Source: Stercorarius parasiticus (Eukaryota > Chordata > Aves > Charadriiformes > Stercorariidae). Taken from it: a stretch of DNA of 64,000 bases. The notes under the pieces are model-generated. The model was not told the origin of the DNA and searched no databases. It saw only the letters and a list, made by a program, of their open reading frames with translations. The stretch is from positions 765,181 through 829,180 of the forward strand of contig VWZL01002517.1 of NCBI GenBank assembly GCA_013396915.1. Reading direction: 5' to 3'. The position numbers were made by a program, and so were the translations under genes. Below, one piece after another: positions 47,467 through 60,998 of this stretch (position 1 is its first letter; each line of letters starts with the position of its first letter).

Positions 47467-49029
47467 AAAGCCCATTCATAGCCGTAGTTTTTACAGAGCC
47501 TTTACGTTGATTCATCCTTTTTTTATGAGTCACTGGCTTTTTTATGGTCCTATTCACTCTTTTTTTTTGCTGTGAATTTTTAATTATTATGTCAGTGTCA
47601 CTGGGAAAAACTGTAGTTGTCCGAGTATTGGTTATAAAGATTTACTTTTGTCGGAGTCCTGTGGTACTTTACTGCTATAAAATGCAGTATTGTAGAATAG
47701 CACAGGAAAATTCAGGTTGAGTAATTTTTTAGAATCAATAAATGCATACATGACTGCAGCTGCAGATATGTTTGAAGGCTTCCGTACCACATCCATCATT
47801 TATACTGAAACCCCGCCAGATAGACAGAGCTTTGTTATCTCGGCTCTCATTGTGCGGACGGGACCGCTCTTGCTTACAGAAAATATATTTATTGACATCT
47901 TAGTCTGTATTGATCGAAGCACGGCTCTTCTTTGGGCATACGTTTTCCTGTATTTTAACGAGAAAATACTATGGATAGTAACCTGAAACAGTGGAGGGAT
48001 TTATTTAAGTGACAGCCCTGGGCACCTTGCAAATTCGTAGGTCCGTAATAGCGCAGGAGCAGGTTTTCATTGGGCTCTCGCTATATGGGTGAGACCGATA
48101 AATAATAAATAAGGGGAGAGGTCCCCGTCTGCTGACAGCTCTGTAACCTGGCCGGGGCCATTCCCACGCCCTCCCCGTACAACTGCTCCCTCTTCCCCTG
48201 CAGCCCTGTGGCTTCCGTGAAACAAAATTTTAGATGAGTGCATACACTTCTGTTTCTGTTCTCCGAAAGTAATCGATTTTCAAGAAGTCAGCTTTCACAC
48301 AGTATTACCTATGAATGTTCTGTTTAGTTTTACCTTATATATTTTTCATGGCGTACCTCTTGAGTTGCTTCTGGTCAATAACCCCTTTTCATTGTTGGTT
48401 ATCTTCTATATGTAATACTATGAATTAATTATAATGGGGGAAAAAATCTTTTGAAATACAGTTTCTGTATGTGCTTCTCAAACATATCTGTTTAGTGAGA
48501 CAAAATAAAATAAAATCTAATAGAAAACAAAATCAAATCTCCCTGTGGGGGGGTGCTTTATTTCCTTGGAGGTTCGACATAAATATATACACAACTAATC
48601 CCAAATGTTAAGGAATAAACAAAAGTAAAACTTATTACTCTTCACCCTACCCCTCATTCTGCTGTAGCAGAACGGTGCCAGCTGGGTGGTGCTTTGCTTT
48701 GGCGGTAGCAAAGGCGGCGGTGGTGAAGTGAGGGGTGCTGCGGTGGGGGCTGTCTTCTCGTTCTTCTGCTTGGGTGGGTCTGGGTGAGGTTCCTGGTACA
48801 CACGGGTGCTTCTGGGTACCTGGAAGTACAGCGTGAAATGGGTGTTTGATGCCCACAGGGCAAGCGGTTGCTCGCTTCAGAAAGTCTTCCAAAAGTCATC
48901 TTAGGTCTCCCTGTTTACCAGGCTTCCTGGTACAAAAAATAAATTATTTTTTCATCCTTATATGTTAATCACACCCAATATAAAACCTTGAGAGCTGGCT
49001 TGTGGGAGGTGAGCGACCAGGATATTTTA

Positions 49030-49186
49030 TGCCCCATCCCTGCAGGTGCCCAAGCCGGGTTGGACGGGGCTTGGAGCAACCTGGGCTGGTGGGAGGTGTC
49101 CCTGCCCAGGGCAGGGGGTGGCACTGGGTGGCCTTTAAGGTCCCTTCCGACCCAAACCATTCTTGTGATTCTATGGTTCTATGATT
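49030..49186 (+). mobile_element. CR1 LINE fragment, extreme 3' end, group B
   Basis: From CCCCATCCCTGCAGGTGCCC through GGTTGGACGGGGCTTGGAGC and GGTGGCACTGGGTGGCCTTT to the tail GATTCTATGGTTCTATGATT, a clear octamer-type CR1 terminus. It is the same group as 42077-42441 and more strongly 5'-truncated. Confidence 0.95.
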
Positions 49187-49429
49187 ATAAGCCGTGTTTC
49201 TTCAGCAGTGAACTGGTGTTCGCAGACAGGAGGGTGAACACATCCTGGGACGTTTGTGCGGCTCCTGCCCAGGCTTTGAGTAAATGCTGGGTCTCCACAG
49301 CTTTCTTTTCGGGTTCTTTTCTCAGCACCGCGCTTATGTTAAACTTTGAGAAGATGAGAGCCTAACGTTCCTTCCCTTTCTGCACTGGACAGACCCTTCA
49401 AAATGACACTGAGATTCTTCCTGAAGTGA

Positions 49430-49570
49430 TGGCCTCATAGTTCATTACATATGCAAATCAGGTAATTACTTGGTGGTATGCAATTGCATGCACATTTTTG
49501 CATGGGTAATTCTGAAAATTGTGCCTCAGGTGTTAAATGTTAATCTTTTTCCACACATGCCACTCAGTTA
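49430..49570. promoter_or_regulatory. Candidate conserved non-coding element (octamer + homeodomain + palindrome)
   Basis: A consensus octamer ATGCAAAT at 49451-49458 is followed by GGTAATTACTT, a homeodomain site, at 49461. The 12-bp perfect palindrome ATGCAATTGCAT is at 49478-49489, then GCATGC and TTTGCATGGGTAATT. The palindrome holds two back-to-back ATTGCAT half-sites of C/EBP or POU type. The arrangement suggests an enhancer; evidence is motif content only. Confidence 0.35.
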
Positions 49571-49699
49571 TTTATTTTAATGCATTTTTTTTACGTACAA
49601 ATGTATGTATGCCTTGACACGAGCAAAAAATTACATCCCTTGAAAATTCAACACTGCGTTAGAAGATAATTGCAATTTCCCATAGGAGGGAAGAATAGT

Positions 49700-49719
49700 T
49701 ATTTTTATTTTTATTTTTG
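49700..49719. repeat. (TTTTA)n tract
   Basis: TTATTTTTATTTTTATTTTT, a short pentanucleotide microsatellite. Confidence 0.8.
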
Positions 49720-52700
49720 AACCGTAGTTTGTTTTATAACCGGAATAAGCTCTTTGTAGAATATTTGCAATAAAAAAGCTTTGAGATTGATTAAATGCCT
49801 TAGGTTCCTCTTGGCCATTAATCAAACTTGGCAGCCATTTATTGCTTTGAACAGTGCAAGGCAGTAGAGATAATCCTTTAAATATAATAAGTCCCTTCAA
49901 TATAATGAAGTATAAATACGGGCATGGTGATGTAAAAGTTGTGTCTTTTAGTAATGACATAGTAATAATACATTACTAGTAACCGACACTCCTAGTTTTT
50001 ACATTTCTGACAAGTGTACGTTGATTACCATTTACGTGCAAACAATTTTTACGCAAAAAAGATCTACCTTGTTACTTCCTATGTCGCTTAAAAAATAAAA
50101 GCAACACGGAAAAAGTGACTGGATAAAAGGAAACGGGAAAAACCAAACCTGCTGGTATGGGGCCCCGCTCCCCACACCCCCAGGACGGCGCATTTATTCA
50201 GATCACTGCAAATCTCACGACATTGTTTCCCTCACCAATTTCAGAGAACAGCCCTTTATTTTAAATACTCAGAGTCTCTGGGATTAGTCATAATTTCCTT
50301 TCTGCGTGCAGAGAGGCATCTCAGCAGCTGACTGGGTTCTGGTCCTTTGGTAATGGCCAAGACCTTCCGTCCACGATCAACTGGTGCCAAGAAACACCGT
50401 TCAGTGCGTGCCGGGTAGCGAACGTGATTCATCTGGGAGCGTGACCTTTTGTGTTCTGTTGTACTGCATGAGAGCAAAATGCTACAAAATATTTTGAAGT
50501 CTGTGTGAGGCTGCGTAACAAACAAATTTAAACGCGAATATCCCGTTGCAGGCTGAGAGCGGACCGCTTTCTGGGCTCCCCAGATACCCGCGCAGCATCT
50601 TACCTTCCTGTTGCAAACTGCCCTGAAATGTCCAGTTTGTTTTTAATTGTGGACAAAAAAGACCTCTCTGGAACATGCACCAGAATTTATTTTTTACTCG
50701 AGCTTTGGATTTTTCTAGGACACTTGCTTACCCTAAATATTTTTCCTTTCCAGTCTCTGCCTGTTTACTGATAGACCCAATTAGTCAGATTTCAATCAGT
50801 GCCGAGCCCTTGGCCCCACGTTTAATGATGGCTTTCTTTGAAGCCTGCCTTGTTACGCCTGAGACTCAGGCAACCGCTCTCTGCTGCCTGTACAAATTGC
50901 TTCACCCGAGTGTTTGTTTTCTGTTGTGCTTTATTTAACATCTGAAGAGTCCTGCTTCTTGTCCAAGGCGTTCGTACAGGGGCTGGAGTCTTGGTGCTGG
51001 AGATCAGACCTTCCGATGGAGTTCAGAGCGAGGGGTAGTTCATGTGGGTTTTGGACAAAGATCATCCATGACAGCAATTTAATCTGCTTCTGAATGCCCA
51101 AAGCACCTCCCAGTGTGAGCCCTGGTTTAGGAGAACCCGGTGTTGAGGTCTGAGCGAGGCAGGCACGGCCGGTGGTGGAGGTCCCAGTCCCCGCGTGGCA
51201 CCTCAGGCCAGGTGGGCTTCAGTAGCAGCCAGGACTCAGGTTTTGAGCAGAGGACTTTCCTAGCTTTGATGTGTGCTCATGGAAGTCAGGTTTGGAAGCC
51301 CCAGTGATGTCCACAATTGCTCCACAAGGACCTCTTCTTCCTTTATACATACTGTTCTCAAAACTTTACTCCTGGAGTTCTGCTGGTTTTTTATCACTAG
51401 CATTTTTGGTCTACTTGCCTTGATCTGTACATCTACCAAGAAATATGTTTTTCATTCTTCTACTCAATTAGGGCCTAAAAAACTAGAACGTACCCAATTC
51501 CGAAGCATCCTTCTGTGTATGGACACAGGAGGTCTCTGAGGACACAGCACCTTGCCATTCACGTTATTACAGAGGTGCAGGTTTCCTTTTTTCTGATGAG
51601 GGGAATTGCTGATCCCATAAAACCCCCAGAGCCGTCTGCGGCCCCGCACCCCTCGCCAGAGGCTGCCGCCCCTGGGACCAGCCGTGCACAACCTGCCTTG
51701 GGCTCCTGCGTAAGGTCACTCGTTTTAGGCACTGTGAAATCCCTCCTGTAGTATTTGCACAGATAATCTGGGCAGCGCACGGGATCAACGCTCCATTAAC
51801 CGCCCGTCTCTGCGTCACACGGGGTTCCCAACAGCCGCCGCTTGCGCTGTGAGACCCCCCGGCGGCACGGGAAGCGCCGTGTCCTGGCGTGTTCCTCACT
51901 GAGCCATCAGTTTCTTTTGCCGTCCCGCTGCCTCCCAGGCTGCGTGTTACCCAGAGCTCTGCCGGGGCCGGTGAGCGCTGGCGGCTCCCCCGGCGAGATG
52001 CCCACCCCAATCTGTCCAAAATGCACCCCTCGCCCCTCCCTGCCCGTCCTTGTGGCGCTTGGTCTTGTGGCTTGATTTTTTAACGTATTCTCTGTAATTT
52101 TGCCTTGACTTCTAAGGACCATAACAGCCTGGATTACTTGTGGGAGCAGACTGACTGCCGGAACTGAACACCTGAGGCGTGCAGCAGTTTCAGTGCAGAC
52201 GCATTCCTGCTCCATACATTTTTGCAGATTTAACATAAAACTTTCTTTAAATATTTATGTTGTTACCAATGAAATTCAAGTGTGAGTAATAATAATTAGG
52301 GTGGAAAAAAATCACAGCCCTGTGGCATAGATAAAGTTACCTGTATTGAACTAAACATGAAAAGCAAGATCTATCGAAGTGATATTTTATTTCTTTGCGG
52401 TTACATATTGCCAACGGTTGAAATACTGGATAAAATTTTGCATGTCACAGTTTCACGTAGGGCAATCTGGGTTCCTCCCTGAAGCTTCTTGTCAAAGCTG
52501 ACTGGTTTAATTTAAGGCAGATATCACCTTCAGTAGGAGCAGTAACAAGCTTTCTGTTTTCTCCGGATGCTGTCTTCCAGCTTCCTTTATGGTATGCCAG
52601 CATGGCGCCACCGCAAGGTTTCAGACGGCACAAGCCTCTTACAAGGACCCATCAGCTTCTGAAGGTGACGCAGATTCCCTCTTCTTCCCCCAAACTGGAG

Positions 52701-52890
52701 GCGGGATGTCGGCACACTGCTCGCGGTGGTCCGGGGGCTGTGGGGGGGTCCATCCCTCCCTCCCTCTGCAGCCTCGCAGGGCTGCAGGGGGGACTGGGGT
52801 CAGTTCCGCAGGAGGAATGATGGGTGGAACGGTGCGGACTGGGGGTTTCTTCCAGCAGCAGTGTCTTCACAGCGGCTTGTCCATGGCTTT

Positions 52891-53316
52891 CACAGAATCC
52901 CAGGCTGGCAGGGGTTGGAAGGGACCTCTGGAGATTATCCCGTCGAACCCCCTGCCAGAGCAGGGTCACCCAGAGCAGGTGGCACAGGAACGCGTCCAGG
53001 TGGGGTTGGAATGTCTCCAGAGACAGAGACTCCCCCACCTCTCTGGGCAGCCTGTGCCAGGGCTCTGCCACCCTCACAGGAAAGTTTTTCCTCACGTTGA
53101 GGTGGAATTTCCCGTGTTCCAGTTTGTGCCCGTTGCCCCTTGTCCTGTCCCCGGGCACCACTGAGAAGAGCCTGGTCCCATCCTCTTGCCCCCACCCTTT
53201 AGCTCTTGCTGAGCATCGATGAGGTCCCCTCTCGGCCTGCTCTTCTCCAGCTGAACAGCCCCAGGGCTCTCCGCCTTTTCCCAGCAGAGAGGTGCTCCAG
53301 CGTCTTCATAGCCCTT
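52891..53316 (-). mobile_element. CR1 LINE fragment, 3' region, group C (antisense)
   Basis: The plus strand reads the reverse complement of a CR1 end: CACAGAATCCCAGGCTGGCA, GGGGTTGGAAGGGACCTCTG, CACCTCTCTGGGCAGCCTGT, GAAAGTTTTTCCTCACGTTG, GTTGCCCCTTGTCCTGTCC and GAGGTGCTCCAGCGTCTTCA. About 425 bp are retained. The terminal block differs from groups A and B and resembles the element at 35369-35886. Confidence 0.95.
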
Positions 53317-56163
53317 TCTTCTCTAAGGTCTAATGTGGGAATAAGGTGTCCTTTTTCATGTGAGAAGTTTTCATAATTAATTTTTTACTCGTTATCTGAT
53401 TGTCAAATACATTGTTCCCTTCAAAACTTAGTGGTGGCCACTGGCTGGAAGTATGTGTAGTATTTTGAAACTTTGGAGGTAGAAAAATTATTGGTTCCTG
53501 GTCCAGAAAATACATGGGAAACCTTAGAAGTTATTTGTATGAGAACTTAAAGTCATCATCGGGAATGGGCAATATTTACAGTATCTCTCTAGTCTTATTT
53601 CGCAGCTTCAGTGTAAATCCTTACTTCCACATAAATTTATTATTTACCTTTGTCGCTGGAGACCTTGTCTCCCGTTATTTATCATATATATTGTGTATGT
53701 TTATATTTCGACTTCAAATTATTCCTGGCAGATATGACTATTTCTTGGCACCTCTCTTTATTACACTTTGTACTCGGCAATTCATTTTTCCCGATCAAGT
53801 CAGAGTGTCAGACATGCAGCTTTCATGATTTATGACGATGCTTCAATACCTTTTGTCTTGAGTATCCAGCTGTTCTCCAGCTGTTACTTTAGCATGTGTC
53901 TTACTTTTAGAAGGTTTTAACCATACTGTAAAAGCTCTAATGTAATTCATCTCCGTAATCCAGTGCATTATATTGTGTATTATAATCATTACTGGTAGTC
54001 GTTTTACTCTTCTGTTTTGCTTTTAATATGTATATATCCTATGGCAAATGTCAAATATTTCTTGCTCTGCTCAGTCAGAACATCAGAGAAAAGTCTTACT
54101 TCAGTCAGGTAGTTCCGAGGTCAAAACAAACAGTACTTAAATATATAGAGAACAGCGAGGAACAGCATTATGTCTGTCCTAGGGGAGACTGTTCATACAT
54201 CGCTCTAGTGCCCGTAGGGGTTTAACAGCAATTTTTTAAGGACTTGTTAATTGTTACAGGCATTATCAGATACATTTATTTGAGTATGTGTACTTAATTT
54301 GGGGTATAATTTTAAAATTAAAATGCTTAGTTGGTCACCCTAATTCAACTTGTGATACATTCAAGGAAATTCTTCCCTAAGAGGAAGGGTGTTTTTCCTC
54401 TACATGCAAATTTATCCCATTTTCTATTAGGCAGTAAGTGGTGATCGAGTCCCTTTTGCGTGTCATGCGGAATAGTTGGTATTGAACAAAGGTGTTTCCT
54501 ACAGTCTGTCGTGTAAAGTTCCCAGCGTTCTTTGGAAATATCTTCTTTAGAATAGTTACTGTTGACAGGTTTGATTCTACAGCTGGCGTGAAATTGTATC
54601 CCATGGGCGATGGCGGGGCTGGCGTGGAGGCCGAGCGGGTGAGCCCTGAGGATGCTGTGGCCGGGACCGGGGGCATGCCACCGGGTCAGCCCCGGAGCCG
54701 GGCACCCCCGGGCGGGTTTGGGGGACACAGGTTGGCTGGGTCCCATCTGCTGGCACTGTCCCGCGATCTGAGCCCCCGCCTCTGCTCTCGGCAGAGTCAG
54801 AGCTCCCTCTGCTTGCAGGCAATTTACGTGTTGTGTTAATTACATTGCCATTAGTATGGAAAGGCGTGTTCAGATCTGCAGCTTTTTTAGAGGTGGTCAC
54901 TCTGAATAAGAGCAAAAGCAGTGAGAAACTGGGATGCACGTGATCTGTGGAAGTGGATGGAACTATGAAGGTTTCCAATTCTATATTAAGGTTTGCAGGA
55001 AATCTGAAAAAAACAGAGAAAACATATCTTTATCTGCATTGCAAATTAAGATTAATTTCTAGTTTGTAAAAAAGTAATGTCTTACTTGGATGAATTTAAA
55101 TTAGTAGGTGGGCCAAATTCTAGTCTAACGTTAATTAGTGACTTTCGTGATACGATGCTTAATACCAGCTCAGCGTACAGTCCAGAATTCCCTAAGATAG
55201 GGGGTTTGTCTTGATCTCAAAGCATAAGAGAAAAATATCATGTGGAAACAATCATGTTGTACCAGATTGGAAGTGACTTGTGTATTAAATTTATAAGAGG
55301 AGTCTTTCTTGTGCTTTAATTATACAAAGACAGTATGTCTGCAGTGCTGTCACATTGCGTTCAGTCCAATGACTTGTCTGGGTTGCTCTTCCAGTAAATG
55401 GGAAGTAATTGAGCAGGGATTATCCATGGCACTGGAAACACAGCCCTTCCCTTTGTTAAGACAGCTCTACAAAGACTTTTTTTGTGAATAAGCATAAAGT
55501 TTTCTAAAAGGACTGGGAATAACATCTCTGCTTCTCTGCCAAGCGCTCCAAGGCCGTAGTTTGGCGTGTGCGGGCGAAGGCTGCTTCATCACAAGGCGTG
55601 TCCCAAGGGACTGCGCGCTGAGAGGAAGGTTTCTGTATCCTCACCAGCCCTGGGACGTCCCATTTGCCAGCGCCACGAGAGCACTGGGTTATAAATGCGA
55701 ACAGCTTGCCCGGAGCTGTGGGTTCTTCTTGCCCGGGAACAGATGAGGTCGAGGTGTTCTGATAAATTCGCAATGATACCGAAGAGCGGCTTTATTTCAA
55801 ACGCCCCACTGCTTCCACGTGGAGAGCAATCCTTCTTTAATCATTACTTTCTTACTGGAGTGGAGAGATTTGTAAATGTGTTCTTGTGAGATTCTTCGCA
55901 GCAACGTGTTGACGTTGGAATTTCGAAACGCTTTTCTGGGGGTGTGTGACAGCTTCAGCAAGTTACTAAAAAAGTGCACCTATGTTCACAATAACCAGCC
56001 AGTTTCTCCACTTTGAGAAAGATTAAATAAAATCCTTGCAACTGTATCATTCTGTACTTCCCCACGGTAGGGCTGCTCGGGGGTGGCAGTGTCTCCAAAG
56101 GTTTAGGTCTGTAGAACAGCAGTCATTCACTGGGAGGAAAAACCTGTCCCTTGTTATTACATG

Positions 56164-56262
56164 GAAAACCAAAAAAAACCCCACCCAGTAAAAACCAAAC
56201 CAAACCAACAAGCAAATAAACAAAAAAAATAAAGAGATATTAAAAAAAAAAGTATTCCAGGC
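56164..56262. repeat. A-rich low-complexity tract with (CCAAA)n
   Basis: CCAAACCAAACCAAC-type units lie between several A runs (up to A10). Confidence 0.85.
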
Positions 56263-56560
56263 ATGTTTTCAGGCCTGGAAGGGGATGCAGAACATTCTGC
56301 CAGGGATGCTGCAGTCCTGTGGCTGCTCTCCAGGAGGGCGATGTGGATCTGCAGTGGGACGGGACGTGTTGGATTGGGATCATCTGGATCCTTATCTCAC
56401 AGCGTTAAAGTGTCCTGAGGAGTCTCTCAAACAGCATGATGCGCATCATCTAAAGGACACCGTGGGGAATTTGGAAGCAAAATCGGATCTCAGTGTAGGT
56501 AAACTGTTGGTTTTGGGGTGAATCTGCTGGGCTTGTGTTGGTTTGCTGGGCTGAGGCCTT

Positions 56561-56613
56561 AGTAAATGAACGAAAGGACTTGCTACGCCCAGAACTGCAG
56601 TAAATGAACGAAA
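56561..56613. repeat. Split 15-bp exact direct repeat
   Basis: AGTAAATGAACGAAA occurs at 56561-56575 and again at 56599-56613. The 38-bp offset suggests a small local duplication whose spacer has diverged. Confidence 0.75.
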
Positions 56614-59600
56614 TACTACATGCACAAGGAAATTCGCAGTAAATTCATATTCTCAGGCTTAGGGAATAAATACCGTTGAGTTAAATGTATTCTTTATTTT
56701 CAGAATACGCAGCGAGAGTGTAAAATAGGGATGTGCGGTTACGTAAAAGATTTGCGTGATCTGAATAGGTGTTTTCTATAAAGGCTGAAATCAGCAGCCA
56801 GCGTACTGGCAGTGAACCGGAGGGAAACCCTGAAGTGTCGGGAGGCAGCGCTTCCCCTTCCCATCGGAATTCCAGTCAGGACTCTGCAAAATAACGGGAA
56901 CGGGGCACGGTCCAGCACTCCCCGCCGGGAAGGGAGGAGAGGGGCTGCCGGCAGCTCATACCAAAATGCGGAGTGCCAATTTATATCCGTATTTATAACG
57001 GTTATTAATTGCTCAGTTTATAACCCAATTTACAAAATCTCAGTGGAGTGGTCAGCTTAATTAATTGGGTTATAACTGCTCTGCACTGGGAAAGATTAAA
57101 AAGGGATAGGCGTAGAGGAAAGGAAAATGAACAGAACGGTTCGTCTTTCAAACGCGCTGCCCATTTGAATGCTCGGGTTAACAGCGTTGTGCAGCCGAGG
57201 GGGGCGAGGGCTGTGAGGGGATGCGCGCGGGAGTGGCGGTATCTAACGAGAGACCTGCCAGTACGCCTGCTAACTAGGGCAAGCTTCCCGAGTCACCGTC
57301 CATTCCAGTTTCTCCTATCTGTATAATAAATTAGAGTAGTTGGGGTAAAATATTACCTCTCCTTTTACCTCTGAATATTCAAAAATGAGTGGGGCGTGCT
57401 TTAACTAAAGGGCTTTTCCAATGCATATAATTCGATAAACTGAATTTTTTTGGAACTTTATCTGGTCTTTGCTCTTCACAAGTCACGGCTCACGGTGAGT
57501 GCCCAGACGGAGTGGCTGCCAGGGCCGGGCCCGTACCTGCACCCCTCCGGAGCGCTTTTGGGAAGTCTCCAGTGCAGGGCGCAGGGAAAACCCGATCAGC
57601 AGCCTGATCTTGGCAGGGTTTTATTGCATGCGGTTCCTCCGCCAGGCCGATCGCGGGCCGTCAGCTAATGAATCTTTGATAGGGTATCCGTTCCTCATTC
57701 ATCAGCCGCCGCTGCTCGCTGAAGAAGGCTACAAGCCGGAGGGCAGCCTCAGATGTACAGGCTGATGGGACATGGGCTGCACCGTGTCCATTGCCGCTTT
57801 GTTGGGTGAAGGCCAGATACGCCTTTATTATTGAATTATTTTCAGGCAATAAACACTGTATGCTCTCTAATTTCTGCAGCCGGTGTACCTGGGAGCTGCA
57901 CTGTCTTTCTACGTTCAACTGTTGGTTTCTTCATTCTAAAATACTTTTGCATGCTGGTAGAAACGAGCTGTGAGGTTTATCGTTGGCTTTTCGCCATCCT
58001 GCTAGAAGTGACATACATAACAGTAGAAAATACAAGTCTCGTGGAAGTGCTGTTTAATTTTCAGCCACTCTGTTCTGACTTCTGCGTATTACATAGATGT
58101 TTATCCTTTGCTGTGGTGGATTATACGTGGGCTTTATAAAGCCTTGCTCACCCGGAGCACCCTGCGCAGCCCTTCAGGGCAAAGCAGGGCTCCTTCGAGA
58201 ACTTCATCATATTTAACCACTGAGGCCTTAAGTAAAAACCACATAATAAAATGCGAGTGCCCGTAGCCTTTTTTGTAAATATAGCAGCTTTTGACCCCAA
58301 GCAGCCTTTCCCCTTGTCACGTAAGGTTGCTGTATTTTAAGGAGGGCTCCAAGACTTGCATATGGCAGGTCTGCGGGAGGACCGCAAGTGCACTGTGCGT
58401 GGTGGTAACCTCCCAGTGAACGGCCTCGAGGGCACGGGGCGCCGTCTGCAGTTCCTCGGCAGACTAATAGAGATCTCGCCGATAATCATGAAGGATATCT
58501 GATGCGGATCGTTCTGCTGCTGTTTCCTTGGGCTTCTCCTGAGCATGTGGGTTTCTGCGCACCGGGAGAGCTGTCAGTAGGTTTCAGAGTTGGCTGTAGC
58601 TGCCGATGGAGTGTGCGGCCGATGAGGGCAGAGCAGGGGCTTCCGGGCAAATACACTCAGTGGTCTGATGAGGAATACGGTAAAATAACCTTCCTAGGGA
58701 GAGCTGTTTTCGGGATACAAAGTCAAAATTTGTGATTGAACGGCAGCACACAGAGGAGCAGGAGTCAAGGGAAATACGTTGCCTGCGCGTTCAAAGTGTT
58801 TCTGGCCTTGGGCTTTGCAGACTTTTCTGATCAGCTCCACGTTTGTTGGTTTGCTTGGTCCATCCGTCGGGCTCCTCCCCTGCTCGCCTCCCACCAGGGC
58901 GTAGGGAGCCGGGGTGCCCCTCATCCATGTGATGGTGCTCCTGTGTGGGAAAGAATGAGAGAAAATGTAACCTACGCAGCCTCTGCTGAGCTCAGAAAAT
59001 ACACGATCCAGGAGAAAAGATAGTGCCACACTGCAGCATTCACACCTCCGATATTTGTAGAAGAACTGAAGAGAATTTGTTTCCTGTTGTGAAGTGAGGA
59101 ATATATAACCTAAGGCGGTGCCACCTTCGGTGTTTAATGTTGAAATTGCAGTAAAAAAATCGAAACGGAGGAGAAAATAACCAGAAAAGGAACTTCCTTG
59201 AAGCCAACATGGAACTTTATTAATTTTAATTGTTTTAACAGAAGCATGAGAAAGTGTAATCTTACACATAGAATGAAAAAAAAAATATTAAATTTTCCTA
59301 ACTAACCCATGTATTTAAACCCACACTTGCCGGTGTCCATTTGACGGGGTGAATAAACACGGTTTGAACCGAAGCTGCAGCTAACGCTGTCGTGCCCACA
59401 GGAGATGTGCTGCCCCTGCGTTGCCCATTCCCATCCCTGCGTGAATGGGCACGTGCTGCTCTGGGGTGCCGTCGCCCCGGCTGCCTCTGGAAGGACTCCG
59501 TGGGCACCAGCGCCTGCAGGGCAACAGGCAGCTCTGCCGCTGGGCCACGGCTCCTCCGTCAGCCAGCCTCCTCAGTGAATCATCCCTTCTGCTCTTCATT

Positions 59601-60688
59601 TTCCTCACCCGTTGCGCACAGTTTTGCAAGGGCACGGTAGTGTTGCACTGGAGAACTATTAATTTTTTGATATTTCTTGGATAAAAAAGAGTTTTGGAAG
59701 AGTTTTTTACATTTTGCAATTATTTTTCAGCAGATTACCTAAATATTTTTTTTCTATTTTCAGTTCTCAAATATCTCTGCATGCATTGTATAGGCTTCAG
59801 CCATATTTATCAAAAGATACAGCACTTGTATTTATGACCCTTTTGCAGTTCAGCTTCATTTTTCAAAGGTAAAAATAGCGAACACAGTATGCCTCTAATT
59901 TACGGGTGGTTTGTGTCCTCTGGGACTTCAGTCTGGTAAATCCCTCCTGATTGCTACCAGGCTTCTGGTTTCCACATCGCACGGCACAAATTTAGGTGTA
60001 TGGTGCTGAAGGAAGCGATATAATTTCTGATTTCCAAGCTTAGATACGTTTACGAGAGCCATTTGTGAGGTGCAACAAATGAAATTGCACCAGGACCAAA
60101 AGTTCAGCAGCTCCTGAGAAATACTTTGCTTTGGGTGACACGAGATACGGTTTTCTCCCATATCATACAAATTATGATGGAAAAGAAATTGAACAATGAA
60201 ACCTAGCAACAGCAAAGTCAGAAAAGTTTATTGTATCTGTTGCTTCCACAGAAGTCAAAGCTTTGCTTACTTAAAAGCAGTATGTTCTGGATATAAATAG
60301 CATGCTCTGGCAGTGGTATGGTGTCTGCACAAATCCAGTTTGATTACGGCACAATTTGTGGCTCTGGATCTATAAACAGTCTCCCTGCACGCATGCAGCA
60401 GTGATAAAAAAAAAAATCAGTTTTCAATATATATACGTAATATATTTAAAATCCTGTCAGAAGATAAATCTGCTGTAAGAAAGCAAAAGGAAGGCCATGC
60501 CCCGCAGCTCCGCTGGCCTCTTGCCCGGTACACTTGGTGTCGGAGCGATGCTTGTGTTCCCACCAGCCTGGGGAGCGTCGGGACCTGTCTTGGCAACACC
60601 TGGCTGATTTCTCGCTGGTTTGTTGGAAGCATTTTCAAAGAAATACCAGGGGCGGAGAATTTTCTAAGGAACTTTTGATTTAATAAGC

Positions 60689-60703
60689 AAAAAAAAAAAA
60701 AAA
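60689..60703. repeat. A15 homopolymer
   Basis: A run following AATAAGC. No retrocopy was recognised upstream. Confidence 0.85.
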
Positions 60704-60781
60704 GCACAGTTAGGAGCAGGCTCCTGCACCTCTGCGTTAAATAAGTTCCTCAGGATCTGATATCACCAGATTCCTTTCTTT

Positions 60782-60998
60782 TCATAGAAACATAGAATCA
60801 TTTTGGTTGGAAGGGACCTTTCAGAGCATCGAGTCCAACCATCGACCCAACACTGCCCAAACCCCCACTACCCCGTGTCCCTCAGCACCACGTCTGCCCG
60901 GCTTTTAAACCCCTCCAGGGATGGCGACTCCACCACTGCCCTGGGCAGCCTCTTCCAATGCTTCACAACCCTTTCCGGGAAGAAATTTCTCCTAATAT
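60782..60998 (-). mobile_element. CR1 LINE fragment, 3' end, group A (antisense)
   Basis: TCATAGAAACATAGAATCAT is the reverse-complement CR1 tail. GGTTGGAAGGGACCTTTCAG, the TCGAGTCCAACC block and CCCTCCAGGGATGGCGACTC follow, ending at GAAGAAATTTCTCCTAATAT. It is the same group as the copies at 6878, 11056 and 61912. The element's upstream edge merges into the 18-bp tandem array. Confidence 0.95.

Larger units (their letters stand above)
42442..49029. other. Unique non-coding sequence, no gene recognised
   Basis: Predominantly AT-rich. Small tandem motifs at 42927-42959 and 47407-47466, a GT tract near 45440 and a hairpin at 43967-43990 are listed separately. The plus-strand 161-codon open frame at 46266-46751 has no recognisable domain. 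A TGTCCTGGTTTG at 46854 resembles an LTR start, but no matching end was found. Confidence 0.5.
49187..52890. other. Unique non-coding sequence, no gene recognised
   Basis: AT-rich to about 50200, then mixed. GC-rich sequence lies at 51780-52060 and 52690-52860. The candidate regulatory cluster at 49430-49570 and a TTTTA tract at 49700-49719 are listed separately. Open frames in the GC-rich end (52589-53164 and its antisense) overlap the CR1 that follows and are not genes. Confidence 0.5.
53317..60781. other. Unique non-coding sequence, no gene recognised
   Basis: AT-rich with GC-rich patches at about 54600-54800, 56890-56950, 57180-57250, 57490-57680 and 59390-59600. An A-rich tract (56164-56262), a split 15-bp direct repeat (56561-56613) and an A15 run (60689-60703) are listed separately. 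Open frames such as 58694-59269 (minus) carry no recognisable domain. Confidence 0.5.

Noticed and set aside
52589..53222. Open frames of 124-191 codons on both strands
   Set aside because: They overlap the antisense CR1 and adjoining GC-rich DNA; the sequence is explained by the repeat.
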